Below are positions 37,704 to 48,217 of a DNA stretch of 64,000 nt, in pieces. The position numbers were made by a program, and so were the translations under genes. The DNA comes from Carboxylicivirga linearis (GTDB lineage Bacteria; Bacteroidota; Bacteroidia; Bacteroidales; Marinilabiliaceae): the NCBI RefSeq assembly GCF_018271995.1, contig NZ_JAGUCO010000009.1, positions 86,200-150,199 on the forward strand, written 5' to 3'. Under the pieces are notes generated by a model. It did no database searches. It saw only the letters and a list, made by a program, of their open reading frames with translations, and had not been told where the DNA came from. Numbering within the stretch: position 1 is the stretch's first letter; each line of letters starts with the position of its first letter.

Positions 37704-38948
37704 ATGAAGCTAATACTCATATACGAAAACTTGCGCATTGCGTTAGGATCCATTCGCTCTAATTTGTTACGAACCATATTAACTGTATTAATTATTGGTA
37801 TAGGACTAACTGCCTTGATTGGTATTTTAACGGCTATATCATCTATAAAAGGAGCTATTAGTACAAAGTTTACGGGGATGGGAGCCAACTCGTTTACCAT
37901 CGAAAACAGGGGCATGAATGTTCAGGTTGGAAATAATTCCATGCGTCAGAAAAACTATGGTTATATCTCTTTCAGGGAAGCCATGGCATTTAAGGAACAG
38001 TTTGACTATCCGGCAACAGTATCTATATCCTATATGGCAACAGGTGCGGCTACTGTAAAAGCTAATGAGAATAAGTCAAATCCTAATGTTGCAGTCTATG
38101 GAGTAGATGAAAATTTTGTTGAGGTGGAAGGTCATACCTTTAGTAAAGGAAGGCATTTTAGTGCTCAGGAAGTAAGAGATAACAGGTATGTGGCTGTTAT
38201 GGGAAGTGCTTTGGCCAAAAAGGTGTTCCCGGATAATGAGGATCCAATAGAAAAAGTTATTAGTGTAGGTGGGGCCAAATATTTGGTGATTGGTGTGTTG
38301 GAAGAGAAAGGAGCTGGTTTTGGTAGTCAGAGTGATAATCTATTGTTATTGCCTGTTACTAATGTCAGGCAGAATTTTAGTCGTCCTAAAATGTCGTACA
38401 ACATAGTAGTTAAAGCCATGGATAGCCAGCAGATTGATAATGCAGTAAGCGAGGCTACAGGTTTATTCAGGATTATCAGACGATTAACAGTTCATGATGA
38501 GAATAATTTTAATGTGAATAAAAGTGATAATCTTTCACGCATACTAATAGAGAGTACAGGTCAGGTTACCATGATAGCATCAATTATAGGATTAATAACA
38601 TTGTTGGGAGCTGCTATTGGTTTGATGAATATAATGCTGGTAGCAGTAGCAGAAAGAACAAGAGAAATTGGTATAAGAAAAGCAATGGGAGCCAATACCA
38701 AAGCCATTCGTAACCAGTTTTTATTCGAATCGATAATTATCGGGCAGGTTGGCGGGGTAGTTGGAATTGTATTAGGTATTCTGGTTGGAAACTCAATGTC
38801 AATGTTTTTTAATGCACCTTTTGTGGTACCTTGGAATTGGATATTTTTAGGTATTGGCATTTGCCTGGGAGTTGGGCTTTTATCCGGATTAATGCCTGCC
38901 TTAAAAGCATCCCGTCTTGATCCGATAGAGTCACTTCGTTATGAGTGA
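37704..38948 (+). CDS. ABC transporter permease, MacB/FtsX type
   Basis: The 414 residues show one N-terminal membrane segment (about 20-42), a large periplasmic MacB-type core domain (about 45-275), and three C-terminal FtsX-type segments (about 285-310, 335-360, 375-400) ending in the usual PALKASRLDPIESLRYE. It lacks an ATPase gene nearby, so the partner must be encoded elsewhere. It probably drives lipoprotein release or mechanical signalling across the envelope rather than true transport. The Bax-like gene follows 31 bases downstream. Confidence 0.88.
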   Translation: MKLILIYENLRIALGSIRSNLLRTILTVLIIGIGLTALIGILTAISSIKGAISTKFTGMGANSFTIENRGMNVQVGNNSMRQKNYGYISFREAMAFKEQFDYPATVSISYMATGAATVKANENKSNPNVAVYGVDENFVEVEGHTFSKGRHFSAQEVRDNRYVAVMGSALAKKVFPDNEDPIEKVISVGGAKYLVIGVLEEKGAGFGSQSDNLLLLPVTNVRQNFSRPKMSYNIVVKAMDSQQIDNAVSEATGLFRIIRRLTVHDENNFNVNKSDNLSRILIESTGQVTMIASIIGLITLLGAAIGLMNIMLVAVAERTREIGIRKAMGANTKAIRNQFLFESIIIGQVGGVVGIVLGILVGNSMSMFFNAPFVVPWNWIFLGIGICLGVGLLSGLMPALKASRLDPIESLRYE

Positions 38949-38979
38949 TTTGGAATATGAATTAATCCTAAATACATAA

Positions 38980-39837
38980 ATGGTTAAAATATCAGTTAAA
39001 AGTAGTTTTGTTATAGCTTTAGGAGTCATTCTAATTCTCATAATTGGAATATTCATTTGGCTACATCATGAGACCAGCCCAGAACCATATCCGGTAGAGG
39101 AAATTATATTGGCTAGCCCGGATTCAATTGTAATTCAAACAGACTCAATCATTGAGCCTATTATCTATCATGGTAATCCAAACTTGCGAACAGTGTTAGG
39201 CCCTGAAAGAAAAGAATTATTTGTAAATATGATGCTTCCATCAATAATGCTTGCACTAAAGAAAATAGAGCACGAAAAGCGTAAGATGGAAAAGTTACAA
39301 CGCAAGATTGAAAGAGGAAGACTGAAAGTACAAGATAGTGTAAGGGTTGATTCAATAGTAAAGTACTATAAGTGTATGAACTTAGTACAGGTGATTCACA
39401 GTCTTGAAACTCATCCAATAAGCATTATTTTGGCTCAGGCAGCTATAGAAAGTGGTTGGGGTACTTCCCGTTTTTTTATTGAAGCTAATAATGTGTTTGG
39501 TATATGGTCATATAATTCATCCGAAGAGAGAATTGCCGCATCTGAAACAAGAGGTGACAATACTATTTATCTAAGAAAATATGATAATTTATATGGTTCG
39601 GTTTTCGATTATCTGATAACGGTAGCACGAGCACCTGCTTATAAAAAACTCAGGGAGGTTCGGTTGGAAACCAATGATCCATATGAATTAATCCAGTATC
39701 TGGTTAATTACTCTGAACTTCGCGAAGAATATGTAAAGATCTTAGGAACAGTTATCAGGCAAAATGATTTTACTAAATACGATCATTATAAATTAGTTGA
39801 CATAGATGAAGACGATCCCTTATGGCAAAGTTTATAA
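38980..39837 (+). CDS. Bax-like glucosaminidase-domain protein
   Basis: The 285 residues have an N-terminal membrane anchor (about 8-28, FVIALGVILILIIGIFIWL), a helical middle, and a C-terminal glucosaminidase-type fold: LAQAAIESGWGTSRFFIEAN with the probable catalytic Glu, then NNVFGIWSY and YDNLYGSVFDYL. This matches E. coli Bax, a probable peptidoglycan hydrolase. The gene overlaps the polysaccharide deacetylase gene by 32 bases, so the two are translated together and probably act on the same cell-wall glycan. Confidence 0.85.
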   Translation: MVKISVKSSFVIALGVILILIIGIFIWLHHETSPEPYPVEEIILASPDSIVIQTDSIIEPIIYHGNPNLRTVLGPERKELFVNMMLPSIMLALKKIEHEKRKMEKLQRKIERGRLKVQDSVRVDSIVKYYKCMNLVQVIHSLETHPISIILAQAAIESGWGTSRFFIEANNVFGIWSYNSSEERIAASETRGDNTIYLRKYDNLYGSVFDYLITVARAPAYKKLREVRLETNDPYELIQYLVNYSELREEYVKILGTVIRQNDFTKYDHYKLVDIDEDDPLWQSL

Positions 39838-40873
39838 ATGGATAGGAGTAGTTTTTTTTACTAGTCTGTTTTTTGTAGGTTCGTTACAGGCCTGGCAAAT
39901 GGCAATTTCAAATATTACGCAGGAAGGCCAGTGGCAGGTAAAAACCTTGGTCTATCATCGTTTTGGAGATAATAGATACCCATCAACCAATACAACGAAT
40001 GAGGCTTTTGAACAACAATTAAAGTGGCTTCAGCAAAATGGATTTACAAGTGTAACAGCATCAGAAGTTAAAAGATTAACAGATAAAGACGAAAAGAAAT
40101 ATGTTTGTATAACCATTGATGATGGATATAAGTCATTCAAAGAAAATGGGTTTCCATTACTGAAGAAGTATGGGATAAAATCCACCTTATATGTTAACAC
40201 CGAAAGTGTTGATTGGGGTGATTATTTAAGCTGGGATGAAATAAAAGAGTTACAAACACAAGGGGTTGAAATTGGTAATCACTCGCATTCTCACGATTTT
40301 TTCCTAAATAAGAAACCTGAAGAAAGGTTATTGTATTTCGAATCTGACCTTGATTTATCTGAGAAATTATTTAAAAAACACCTGGGTGTTCAACCTAAGA
40401 CGTATGCATATCCTTATGGAGAATTTAATGCCGAGATGATGACTCTTTTAAAGCAGAAGGGATATAGCATGGCATTTGCTCAGAACTCAGGTGTGTGGAA
40501 TGAATCAACCAATTCTTTTGCAATTCCACGTTTTCCTATGTCAGGAAATGTTTCCATAGAAAAATTTGCTTCTAAAGTGTTGATGGAACCTTTTAGGGTT
40601 CGTTTCAATGGAGAAGGACCTTTTGTTATAAATCAAGATGGTAGTGTGGAAATAGAATTGATGTACGATAAAGAGCAGTACAATGGTATTGTAAACTATT
40701 TTGTTAATGGTGAGGTGTATGATAAACCAAAAGATGAGGAGGGAGTAATCAGATTAAATCTGCATGTTCCACAAGATAGGAGACGAACGATATTTACATT
40801 AACAACAAAGAATAAGGATAACAACTGGTGCTGGAAAAGTAATCTAATTATAAATCTTAACGTAGTTGAATAG
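39806..40873 (+). CDS. Polysaccharide deacetylase family protein
   Basis: The 355 residues begin with a membrane or signal segment (WIGVVFFTSLFFVGSLQAW). The NodB-type domain has TIDDGYKSF (motif 1, metal-binding Asp), HSHSH (motif 2 His pair), and TYAYPYGEFNAEM (motif 3). A C-terminal beta-sandwich-like tail of about 90 residues follows. It would remove acetyl groups from a cell-wall or surface glycan. The start at 39806 is in the tail of the preceding gene; a later ATG would lose the signal segment, so the overlap is accepted. Confidence 0.88.
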   Translation: MKTIPYGKVYKWIGVVFFTSLFFVGSLQAWQMAISNITQEGQWQVKTLVYHRFGDNRYPSTNTTNEAFEQQLKWLQQNGFTSVTASEVKRLTDKDEKKYVCITIDDGYKSFKENGFPLLKKYGIKSTLYVNTESVDWGDYLSWDEIKELQTQGVEIGNHSHSHDFFLNKKPEERLLYFESDLDLSEKLFKKHLGVQPKTYAYPYGEFNAEMMTLLKQKGYSMAFAQNSGVWNESTNSFAIPRFPMSGNVSIEKFASKVLMEPFRVRFNGEGPFVINQDGSVEIELMYDKEQYNGIVNYFVNGEVYDKPKDEEGVIRLNLHVPQDRRRTIFTLTTKNKDNNWCWKSNLIINLNVVE

Positions 40874-41245
40874 ATACATATGTCAAAGGAATAATAGATT
40901 TGGTAAATATTCCATTTAATATTAAAATTTTTGAAATGTGTAATTATCCTATTACCGACCTTATGAAATCGAATAAGTAAAGTGAATAGCAGTAAAATAA
41001 GAGCTTAAAATCTTTTTCTATTTCCGCCTTTTTAGTCTATTTATCTTAAAAAAATTTAAACTTCTCTACAAAAAATAAAACCTTTCAGCACCTACTACGT
41101 AATAACACATAAACACATCCAGGCTGCCGATATGTAATACAAGGCTGAAAGAGGGACGGGACACATATTAGCGCATTAAATATTTATTGAATGAGCATTG
41201 CCTTATTAGGCAGTGATATGGTGTTGTATGCTTATAATTTTGCTT
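40874..41245. other. Leader region of the giant T9SS protein gene
   Basis: The region is 372 bases with no coding ORF. Complementary octamers CTTTCAGC (41082-41089) and GCTGAAAG (41144-41151) could pair to enclose a 54-base loop, and a small hairpin TGCCT/AGGCA with loop TATT lies near 41199-41212. No known riboswitch class was matched and no exact -7 box found. It may be a structured 5' leader. Confidence 0.35.
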
Positions 41246-44200
41246 ATGAGAAAAGATCTACTAACCCGTTTGTTGTCTCTTTTTTTACTGTGCATTAGTT
41301 TTTCAGTTAATGCTCAGGTTGGTCGTGAATTTTGGTTTGTTGCTCCTGATGTCACAGACAGGCATGGCGATGAGCCATTACTAATGCGCGTAACTACATT
41401 TGATAACCCGGCCACGGTAACTATAACAATGCCTGCAAATACTGGGTTTTCAACTATTTCTTTTAATGTACCTGCTAATTCGCAGTATTCACAGTTGTTA
41501 AATAAGAACGACATTGAGAATGCACCAGCAAATAGCGTAAATAATAAAGGCATACATATTCAATCTACTGAGGATGTTACTATTTATTACGAAGTAGCAA
41601 ATGATGGTAATCCCGATAAGTTTACCCTGAAGTGTGACAACGCTTTGGGGTTAGATTTTATGGTGCCATCGCAGAATGTATATGGCAACTATTCTAGTTA
41701 TGGAGGAGATGCTAATGAAAAAGCAGATATCGTAGCCACTGAAGATAATACAGTAGTAACCATAACTCCTGCAATTGATGTTACAGGTCATCAGGCTGGG
41801 GTACCATATGATATAACCTTAAACAGAGGACAAACATATAGTATTGAGTGCAGAGACATTGCACCTTCAGCAGCCTTGGCCGGAACTAGAATTAAATCCA
41901 CGAAAAGAATTGCTGTTACCATCTCTGATGATTCAATTAATGAACGAAGTCATCCACATGATTTAATAGGTGATCAGTTGATACCTATATCTGTGATAGG
42001 GGATACTTACATGGCTGTTAACACAAGTAAGGCACCCAATAGTAAAAACAATCAGAATACAGTTCAGAAGGTTTTTATTATGGCAATTGAAGACAATACT
42101 CATGTATATATAAATAATACAACAGATGCCTCAATAACTTTGATGGCTGGCGAAACAGTTGATATTGATATTACTGAACATGCCTTATTTATAAAAGCCT
42201 CCAAACGCGTTTATGCCTATCAGGTAACAGGTTTGGTTAATGTAACATCCGGAAAACAAAATGCAAATGAACTGGGAAGTGCGGTGTTACCTTCTCTTAC
42301 GTGTACCGGATCAAGAGTAGTTGCTATAACCCGAATATTCAATCGGGATTTTTGGGTCAATTTAGTGGCTAAACGATCAATTATTAATGATTTTGTCTTA
42401 AAGGATAATAATGGTAATGTAATAAATGATTTAAAACCTCCTAAATTTCAGTGGACTCCGGTAAATGTGCAAGGATTGGATAATGGACAAGATGTTTGGA
42501 TGACTTGTGCAGCTAACTTGGATGATTTAACTACAGGTACTACTTATACAATTGAGAATACAAAAGGAATTTTTCATTTAAGTGTTTTAGATGAGAATGA
42601 TCCTACAGCGCCCAATTCCCCCGGAAGTGTAAGTTATGGATATTTTTCATCATATAATTCGTTCTATGTAGAAGGACCTTCTCAGGCTTGTTATGGAAAT
42701 CAGATACAATTACAAGCTAAAGAGGGCATGGTTTCATATGACTGGTTTTCTTCTATAGATGGTCCATTGGATGCTTTTCAGAATCAATCATCTATTATGG
42801 TTAGTGAATCTGGTAAGTATTGGGTTGAAGTGTCAGATAATTTAGGTTGTCCACAGGTTGATACCCTTGATGTAGATTTTATCGCTCCTGACATTGATTT
42901 GGGAAATGATACTACAGTTTGCCCTGGTGAGACAGTTGATTTAAGTGTAACAACAGGTTATGCATCATATAATTGGAGTACTGGAGATACAGGTACTAGT
43001 ATTCAGGTTATTCCGGTTGATGGTTCCACTACCACTGTATCAATAGAAGTAACAGATGATATGGGATGTATGGCCAACGATACGGTTGGGCTTTCAACTT
43101 TTGATGTGCCTGAAATTATATTGGATACCCAAAATGTTTGTGAGGGGAGTGCCGTTACTATCACAAGTGATTTTGAAAGATACGAGTGGACTTTTAATGG
43201 AACAGTAATAAATGCTGATCCAACTCAGAATTATATAATTCCGCAAAATTCTGGTGATTATACGATTACAGCCTGGACAGCTGATGGTTGTTCGGTAACT
43301 CAAACTGTTACCATTACCATTCTTGATCTTCCTTCTTTTACATTGGAAGATGCTTTTATATGTGAAAACAATAGTTACACTTTTAATGGGCCAACAGGTG
43401 ATTATACCTATTTATGGACAGATGAGTTAAATAATACGTCCCAAAATATTTCATTTGTCACAGCAGCAGAAGGAGTTTATACTTTAGAGGTAACTGATAC
43501 AAATGGATGTACAGCTCAACAAAGTGCCACCTTACAATTTGTTGCACCTCTGCCATTGAATTTATTGGTTGATAATGCTCAGTGTCAGGGAGCTACTATT
43601 AGCATAGAAAATGCCAATAATTATAGTAGTTATAATTGGAAGTTCAACAATGGAATCACGGAAGAAGATTTAGTGAATCAAAATCCAGATGATCAATATA
43701 CAATATCAAATGCCGGTGATTCCGAATCTGGTATATATAAGGTAATAGCTACAGATTTAAATGGTTGTAGTGTTAAGGATTCAGTCTCCTTGAGCTTTAC
43801 TGAGCCTCAACAACCTACTTTATCACTTAATCAGGATTTATGTGAAGGGGGAACAGCTACTATTTTAGCTTCTGGTGGTTTACAGAATTATAGGTGGTTT
43901 TTTCAAGGGACTGAACTAAATAATTTCGCGGGACAGCAATCTATTACAGTGAGCCAACCTGGTGAATATGTTGTAGAAGGAACCTCTGCTAGCTGTATTG
44001 TGTCAACAAGCATTAATGTAATTCAATATGGATTGCCTGAGGTTGTATTATCTGATGATGTCTCTTTCTGTCCTGGAGGAGAAGCGTCTGTATCAATCGT
44101 TAATTTTGTTAAATCGAGTGATGGTACCAATCTGGATTATTTATATTGGAATAATGAGACTGACAGAAAATTGACTGATTGGCAGGTTGCTGAGTATACT

Positions 44201-47200
44201 ACAGGTACTGCAGGAACGTATTCTGTTACTGTTGTTGACCAACACGGTTGTACAGCCACCGATGATGTTGTTGTAACCGAAAATACACCAACTCCATTTG
44301 ATTTGGGAGCACCTGTAGCTGGTTGCGAAAATGTAGGAGTTGTATTAAGTAATCCGATAAGTGATAGTCAGTCACAGGAATGGTATCAGGTAGTTAATGC
44401 CAATGATATATTTATTGGGAATCAGAATGACTATACAGCAATTCAAAGCGGAACCTATAAATTAACTATTCTGGATGCAAATGGATGTGAAAGTGTTGAT
44501 TCGGTTGATGTTGTTATCAATCAAACACCATCTTTTAGTTTAACAAATGTTGAGGCTTGTCCGGGAGAAACTTTTACAGTTAATGGACCTAATGGATATA
44601 GTTCATATAGTTGGAGTGATGGTACCACCGAAGTATCAGCTATTCAGAATTTCACTACGGTTGTTGCCGGTAGTTATACATTGGAGGTAACTGATAATAA
44701 CGGATGTTCTGCAACAGAATCTGTTGTTTTGAGTAATTATTCTCCAATAGCAGTCGACTTAGGACCAGATCGGGAAGAATGTGCAGGTATTGATCTAATA
44801 CTTTCAGCGAGTGATTCTCATAGTAATTACACCTGGTATTTTAATGGGGCTCCTTTAGCAACACCAATGCCTCAAGAGCATATCTTAAGTATTATTAACG
44901 GAGATGTAGCTGATAATGGAATTTATAAGGTAATAGCAGAAGATACGAATGGTTGTGAAGTGGTTGATTCGGTTGATGTCGAATTTAGAAATGTACCGAA
45001 TATTGCAGTGGTTCAAACGGAAGATTTGTGTGATGGTGCAGAAGTTGAATTAAGGGCATCTGACCGCTATGATACTTATGAATGGAGGTTTGAGAACAAC
45101 CCATTACCTCAGTATGATGATGAACTATCTATTAGAATTAATCAAGAAGGCAGATATACCGTTATTGCCAGTATTCTTGGTTGTGTAAAGACCAATCAAA
45201 TTGATGTTGAAAAGAATGGTCTTCCTAGTATTTCTTTGGCCGGAGATAATAGCTTTTGTGCCGGTGATAGTGCTGCTATAATTGTTACAGCATTTAATCC
45301 AGCTAGTAACGAAGGTCAATTCGCTTATTTGTATTGGAACGGAAATAGTAATGATAGGATTAATGATTGGCAATCAGCTGAGTTTATAACCAATTTAGCT
45401 GGCACTTATTCAGTAACTGCGGTTGACGAATTAGGCTGTGAGGTAACAGAATCTGTTGATGTTGATGAAAATTCACCTTCCAATGTTAATCTTTCTGATA
45501 GAAGTGCATGTAGTAACGATGGAGCTTTATTGCAAAACCCGGTTAATAATGCACAATCTCAGTCGTGGTATCAGACAATTTCTGGAAATGATATATTGGT
45601 TGCAACAAGTGCAGATTACCTGGCAATGCAAAGTGGTACTTATAAATTACAGGTGGTTGATGAGAATGGTTGTGAAAGTGAAGATGATCTTAATGTTGTA
45701 ATTAATCAAACTCCTGAGTTTTCATTAAATGATGCTGAAGAATGTTTCGGTGTAGCTCATACATTTAATGGCCCGGCAGGATACAGTTATACGTGGAATA
45801 CAGGAGCAACATCTCAAGATTTTGAGACTACTAATTCCGGTACTTATACATTGACCATAACAGATGCAAACAATTGTTCAGCAAGTGCTAGTGCTACGTT
45901 GATTTATCTAATGCCTTTAGCAATAGATTTAGGACCAGATGTGGAAGAGTGTGCTGAAACAAATATAACACTTGCTGTAACATCGTCACATACTGGTTTT
46001 AATTGGTATTTTAATGATGGATCTGGTTCTGAGGTGAATTTAGGTAATCCATTTGACGATTATATTATTAACAATGCACAAACTGGTAATTCAGGTGTGT
46101 ATAGGGTAGAGGCCAACGATAGTAATGGATGTTCAGTGGAAGATAAGGTTTCGGTAGAAGTATATGATATAGTAGATCCACAATTGGAGCTATCCAATTA
46201 TTTATGTCAGGATGGAACAGCTAAGATTATTGCATCAGCCGGGTACGATTCATATGAGTGGTTTTATAACGGAAGATCTATGACTCTTCCAATTGATCAG
46301 AATGTAGTAGATATTTCTGAAGCTGGATTTTATGCTTTACAGACTTCGTATAAAAAATGTGTTCGTCAAAATGATATTGGCGTAGATGTGTATGGTTTGC
46401 CTGAGGTTCAGTTGCCTGATGTATTTTCATTGTGTGATGGAGCCAGTAAAACTTTATCAGTTGAGAATTACACACCTGCAAGTTCTGCAAATGAGTTTAG
46501 TTATCTGTATTGGAATAATGATGATACAAAAAGGTTTACAGACTGGACATTGGTAGGGTACGAAGTAAGAGATGAAGGTAGATATTATGTTACCGCTGTA
46601 GATACATTAGGTTGTATGGCATCAGATTCGGTTGATGTCAATTTCTTCAACTCAGCGGAATTAGAATTAACAGGCCCGTTTGAAGCTTGTAACAGTATTG
46701 GTGTGTTACTTGAGAATCCGCTTTCGTCAGCATTAAGCTACACTTGGAATAGAATAGAATATGGTAACGAAATTACAGTGGCCAGCGATGAAAATTATTT
46801 GGCAACCCAGTCGGGCACTTACAGATTAAATTTGACAGATGAAAATGGATGTGAAACTACCGACGAAACTGTAGTAACAATACGTCCAAACCCAACACTT
46901 GATCTGGGGACGGATAAAGAAATTTGTGAAGGTGATTATTTAGCTGCTATTACCAGTGGTGATTATGCTTCTTATATGTGGAATGATGACCCTTCACTTA
47001 ATACAGATCAATTATATGTAAATGCATCCGGGCTTTATAAATTGGAAGTTGCAAATGAATTTGGTTGTATTGCAGTGGATAGTGTTTTAATTTCAGTTGT
47101 TTCTATGCCTCAAATAAGTTTAACTGATAAGTTAAGTTGTTCTTTTGCGATTGATACACTGATTGCTACTGATCAGGCCATATACTCGTATTTATGGTCA

Positions 47201-48217
47201 ACTGGAGAAACAACAAATCAAATTATTGTCGATAAAGAAGGAACTTACAGTGTTACCGTTTCATCAGGTAATGGCTGTGATGCAACTGCCGAGGCTTCGG
47301 TAGTGTGGAGATCATCGCCAAAAGTAACGCTTGGTGACGATGAGTATACTTGTCCAATAGACGGAATGCCAATGCTAACTGCCGAAGGTGGTCCTTTTGA
47401 TAGTTATTTGTGGCAGGATGGAACTAGAGGAAGTTCAACAGTTGCTAATCAGGTTGATACCGTCAATTGGGTATTAGTCACCGACGAATTTGGTTGTACC
47501 GGTTATGATACAAAAACTGTTAAGCTGTATCCTGAACCTGAGTTGGAATTATTAAATGATAGTGCAGTTTGTCAATTTGATTCGTTAGGTATTGCTCTTG
47601 ATACTGACTTATATGTAATAGGTTGGAGTACCGGACAAACGGATTATGATATTTGGCTGAAAGAAGCCGGCCAGTATTGGGTAAGTGTTTCTGATGGATG
47701 TCATATTGTAAATGATACCATGCAATTAGTGGTAAATCCCACTCCAATTGTGGCCCGATTAGATACCAGTATTTATGCGCAGGTTGTAATGTATGCCGAA
47801 GGTGGAACAGAACCATATTTGTATGCAATGAATGATGGTATTCCTGGTGAATCAAATGTATTCAGCAACCTCGATAATGGGGATTATATTTTATGTGTTG
47901 AAGATGCTAATGGTTGTTTGGCAGCTGATACCATAAGTATCAATGATAATCTGGATTTGGAAGTGCCTAAGTTTTTTACTCCCAATGATGATGGTTATAA
48001 CGATACCTGGGAGATAGGTGGATTAGATCGACTACCCGATAGCGAGATAATAATTTATGATCGCTTTGGTAAGTTATTAATAAGGTATAAAGCCTCCGAC
48101 CCCGGTTGGAACGGTAAGTATCTGGGCAAACCTGTCAGATCAGATGATTATTGGTATGTAATTGAATTAATTCCTACAGGAAAGAACTTAAAAGGTAACC
48201 TAACCTTAAAACGATGA
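41246..48217 (+). CDS. Giant T9SS type B-sorted protein with IgGFc-binding N-domain and Ig/PKD-like repeats
   Basis: The start chosen is ATG 41246 (2,323 residues), giving signal peptide LTRLLSLFLLCISFSVNAQ; GTG 41213 adds a Cys-rich tail of 11 residues. An IgGFc-binding-type domain comes first (REFWFVAPDV, then VTIYYEVAND). About 25 Ig/PKD-like modules follow, most with a Cys pair and a central YxWxxG-like strand. Modules repeat in a super-unit of about 390-399 residues. A type B (gliding motility-associated) sorting domain ends it (FTPNDDGYNDTWEI, DRFGKLL, WNGKYLGKPVRSDDYWYVIE). It is a surface adhesin or structural fibre. PorP/SprF follows, overlapping by 4 bases. Confidence 0.9.
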   Translation: MRKDLLTRLLSLFLLCISFSVNAQVGREFWFVAPDVTDRHGDEPLLMRVTTFDNPATVTITMPANTGFSTISFNVPANSQYSQLLNKNDIENAPANSVNNKGIHIQSTEDVTIYYEVANDGNPDKFTLKCDNALGLDFMVPSQNVYGNYSSYGGDANEKADIVATEDNTVVTITPAIDVTGHQAGVPYDITLNRGQTYSIECRDIAPSAALAGTRIKSTKRIAVTISDDSINERSHPHDLIGDQLIPISVIGDTYMAVNTSKAPNSKNNQNTVQKVFIMAIEDNTHVYINNTTDASITLMAGETVDIDITEHALFIKASKRVYAYQVTGLVNVTSGKQNANELGSAVLPSLTCTGSRVVAITRIFNRDFWVNLVAKRSIINDFVLKDNNGNVINDLKPPKFQWTPVNVQGLDNGQDVWMTCAANLDDLTTGTTYTIENTKGIFHLSVLDENDPTAPNSPGSVSYGYFSSYNSFYVEGPSQACYGNQIQLQAKEGMVSYDWFSSIDGPLDAFQNQSSIMVSESGKYWVEVSDNLGCPQVDTLDVDFIAPDIDLGNDTTVCPGETVDLSVTTGYASYNWSTGDTGTSIQVIPVDGSTTTVSIEVTDDMGCMANDTVGLSTFDVPEIILDTQNVCEGSAVTITSDFERYEWTFNGTVINADPTQNYIIPQNSGDYTITAWTADGCSVTQTVTITILDLPSFTLEDAFICENNSYTFNGPTGDYTYLWTDELNNTSQNISFVTAAEGVYTLEVTDTNGCTAQQSATLQFVAPLPLNLLVDNAQCQGATISIENANNYSSYNWKFNNGITEEDLVNQNPDDQYTISNAGDSESGIYKVIATDLNGCSVKDSVSLSFTEPQQPTLSLNQDLCEGGTATILASGGLQNYRWFFQGTELNNFAGQQSITVSQPGEYVVEGTSASCIVSTSINVIQYGLPEVVLSDDVSFCPGGEASVSIVNFVKSSDGTNLDYLYWNNETDRKLTDWQVAEYTTGTAGTYSVTVVDQHGCTATDDVVVTENTPTPFDLGAPVAGCENVGVVLSNPISDSQSQEWYQVVNANDIFIGNQNDYTAIQSGTYKLTILDANGCESVDSVDVVINQTPSFSLTNVEACPGETFTVNGPNGYSSYSWSDGTTEVSAIQNFTTVVAGSYTLEVTDNNGCSATESVVLSNYSPIAVDLGPDREECAGIDLILSASDSHSNYTWYFNGAPLATPMPQEHILSIINGDVADNGIYKVIAEDTNGCEVVDSVDVEFRNVPNIAVVQTEDLCDGAEVELRASDRYDTYEWRFENNPLPQYDDELSIRINQEGRYTVIASILGCVKTNQIDVEKNGLPSISLAGDNSFCAGDSAAIIVTAFNPASNEGQFAYLYWNGNSNDRINDWQSAEFITNLAGTYSVTAVDELGCEVTESVDVDENSPSNVNLSDRSACSNDGALLQNPVNNAQSQSWYQTISGNDILVATSADYLAMQSGTYKLQVVDENGCESEDDLNVVINQTPEFSLNDAEECFGVAHTFNGPAGYSYTWNTGATSQDFETTNSGTYTLTITDANNCSASASATLIYLMPLAIDLGPDVEECAETNITLAVTSSHTGFNWYFNDGSGSEVNLGNPFDDYIINNAQTGNSGVYRVEANDSNGCSVEDKVSVEVYDIVDPQLELSNYLCQDGTAKIIASAGYDSYEWFYNGRSMTLPIDQNVVDISEAGFYALQTSYKKCVRQNDIGVDVYGLPEVQLPDVFSLCDGASKTLSVENYTPASSANEFSYLYWNNDDTKRFTDWTLVGYEVRDEGRYYVTAVDTLGCMASDSVDVNFFNSAELELTGPFEACNSIGVLLENPLSSALSYTWNRIEYGNEITVASDENYLATQSGTYRLNLTDENGCETTDETVVTIRPNPTLDLGTDKEICEGDYLAAITSGDYASYMWNDDPSLNTDQLYVNASGLYKLEVANEFGCIAVDSVLISVVSMPQISLTDKLSCSFAIDTLIATDQAIYSYLWSTGETTNQIIVDKEGTYSVTVSSGNGCDATAEASVVWRSSPKVTLGDDEYTCPIDGMPMLTAEGGPFDSYLWQDGTRGSSTVANQVDTVNWVLVTDEFGCTGYDTKTVKLYPEPELELLNDSAVCQFDSLGIALDTDLYVIGWSTGQTDYDIWLKEAGQYWVSVSDGCHIVNDTMQLVVNPTPIVARLDTSIYAQVVMYAEGGTEPYLYAMNDGIPGESNVFSNLDNGDYILCVEDANGCLAADTISINDNLDLEVPKFFTPNDDGYNDTWEIGGLDRLPDSEIIIYDRFGKLLIRYKASDPGWNGKYLGKPVRSDDYWYVIELIPTGKNLKGNLTLKR
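43546..46900 (+). repeat. Super-repeat of five Ig-like modules, two full copies plus one shorter
   Basis: Equivalent positions recur: module C codon at 43583, 44780 and 45950, spaced 1,197 and 1,170 bases (399 and 390 residues). The third copy ends about 325 residues later because its fifth module is missing. Shared module lines include YLYWNNETDRKLTDWQVAEY, the GxYxVTAVDxxGC line, SQSWYQTISGNDILVAT and FTFNGPxGY-type modules. The copies differ by many substitutions, so they are old duplications. Confidence 0.7.

Noticed and set aside
41141..41165. GAAAGAGGGACGGGAC as part of a c-di-GMP riboswitch
   Set aside because: Only a short stretch resembles the class; the conserved 5' segments and stems are missing.
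41213..41245. GTG start of the giant T9SS protein
   Set aside because: It adds 11 Cys-rich residues ahead of a signal peptide that begins well at 41246.
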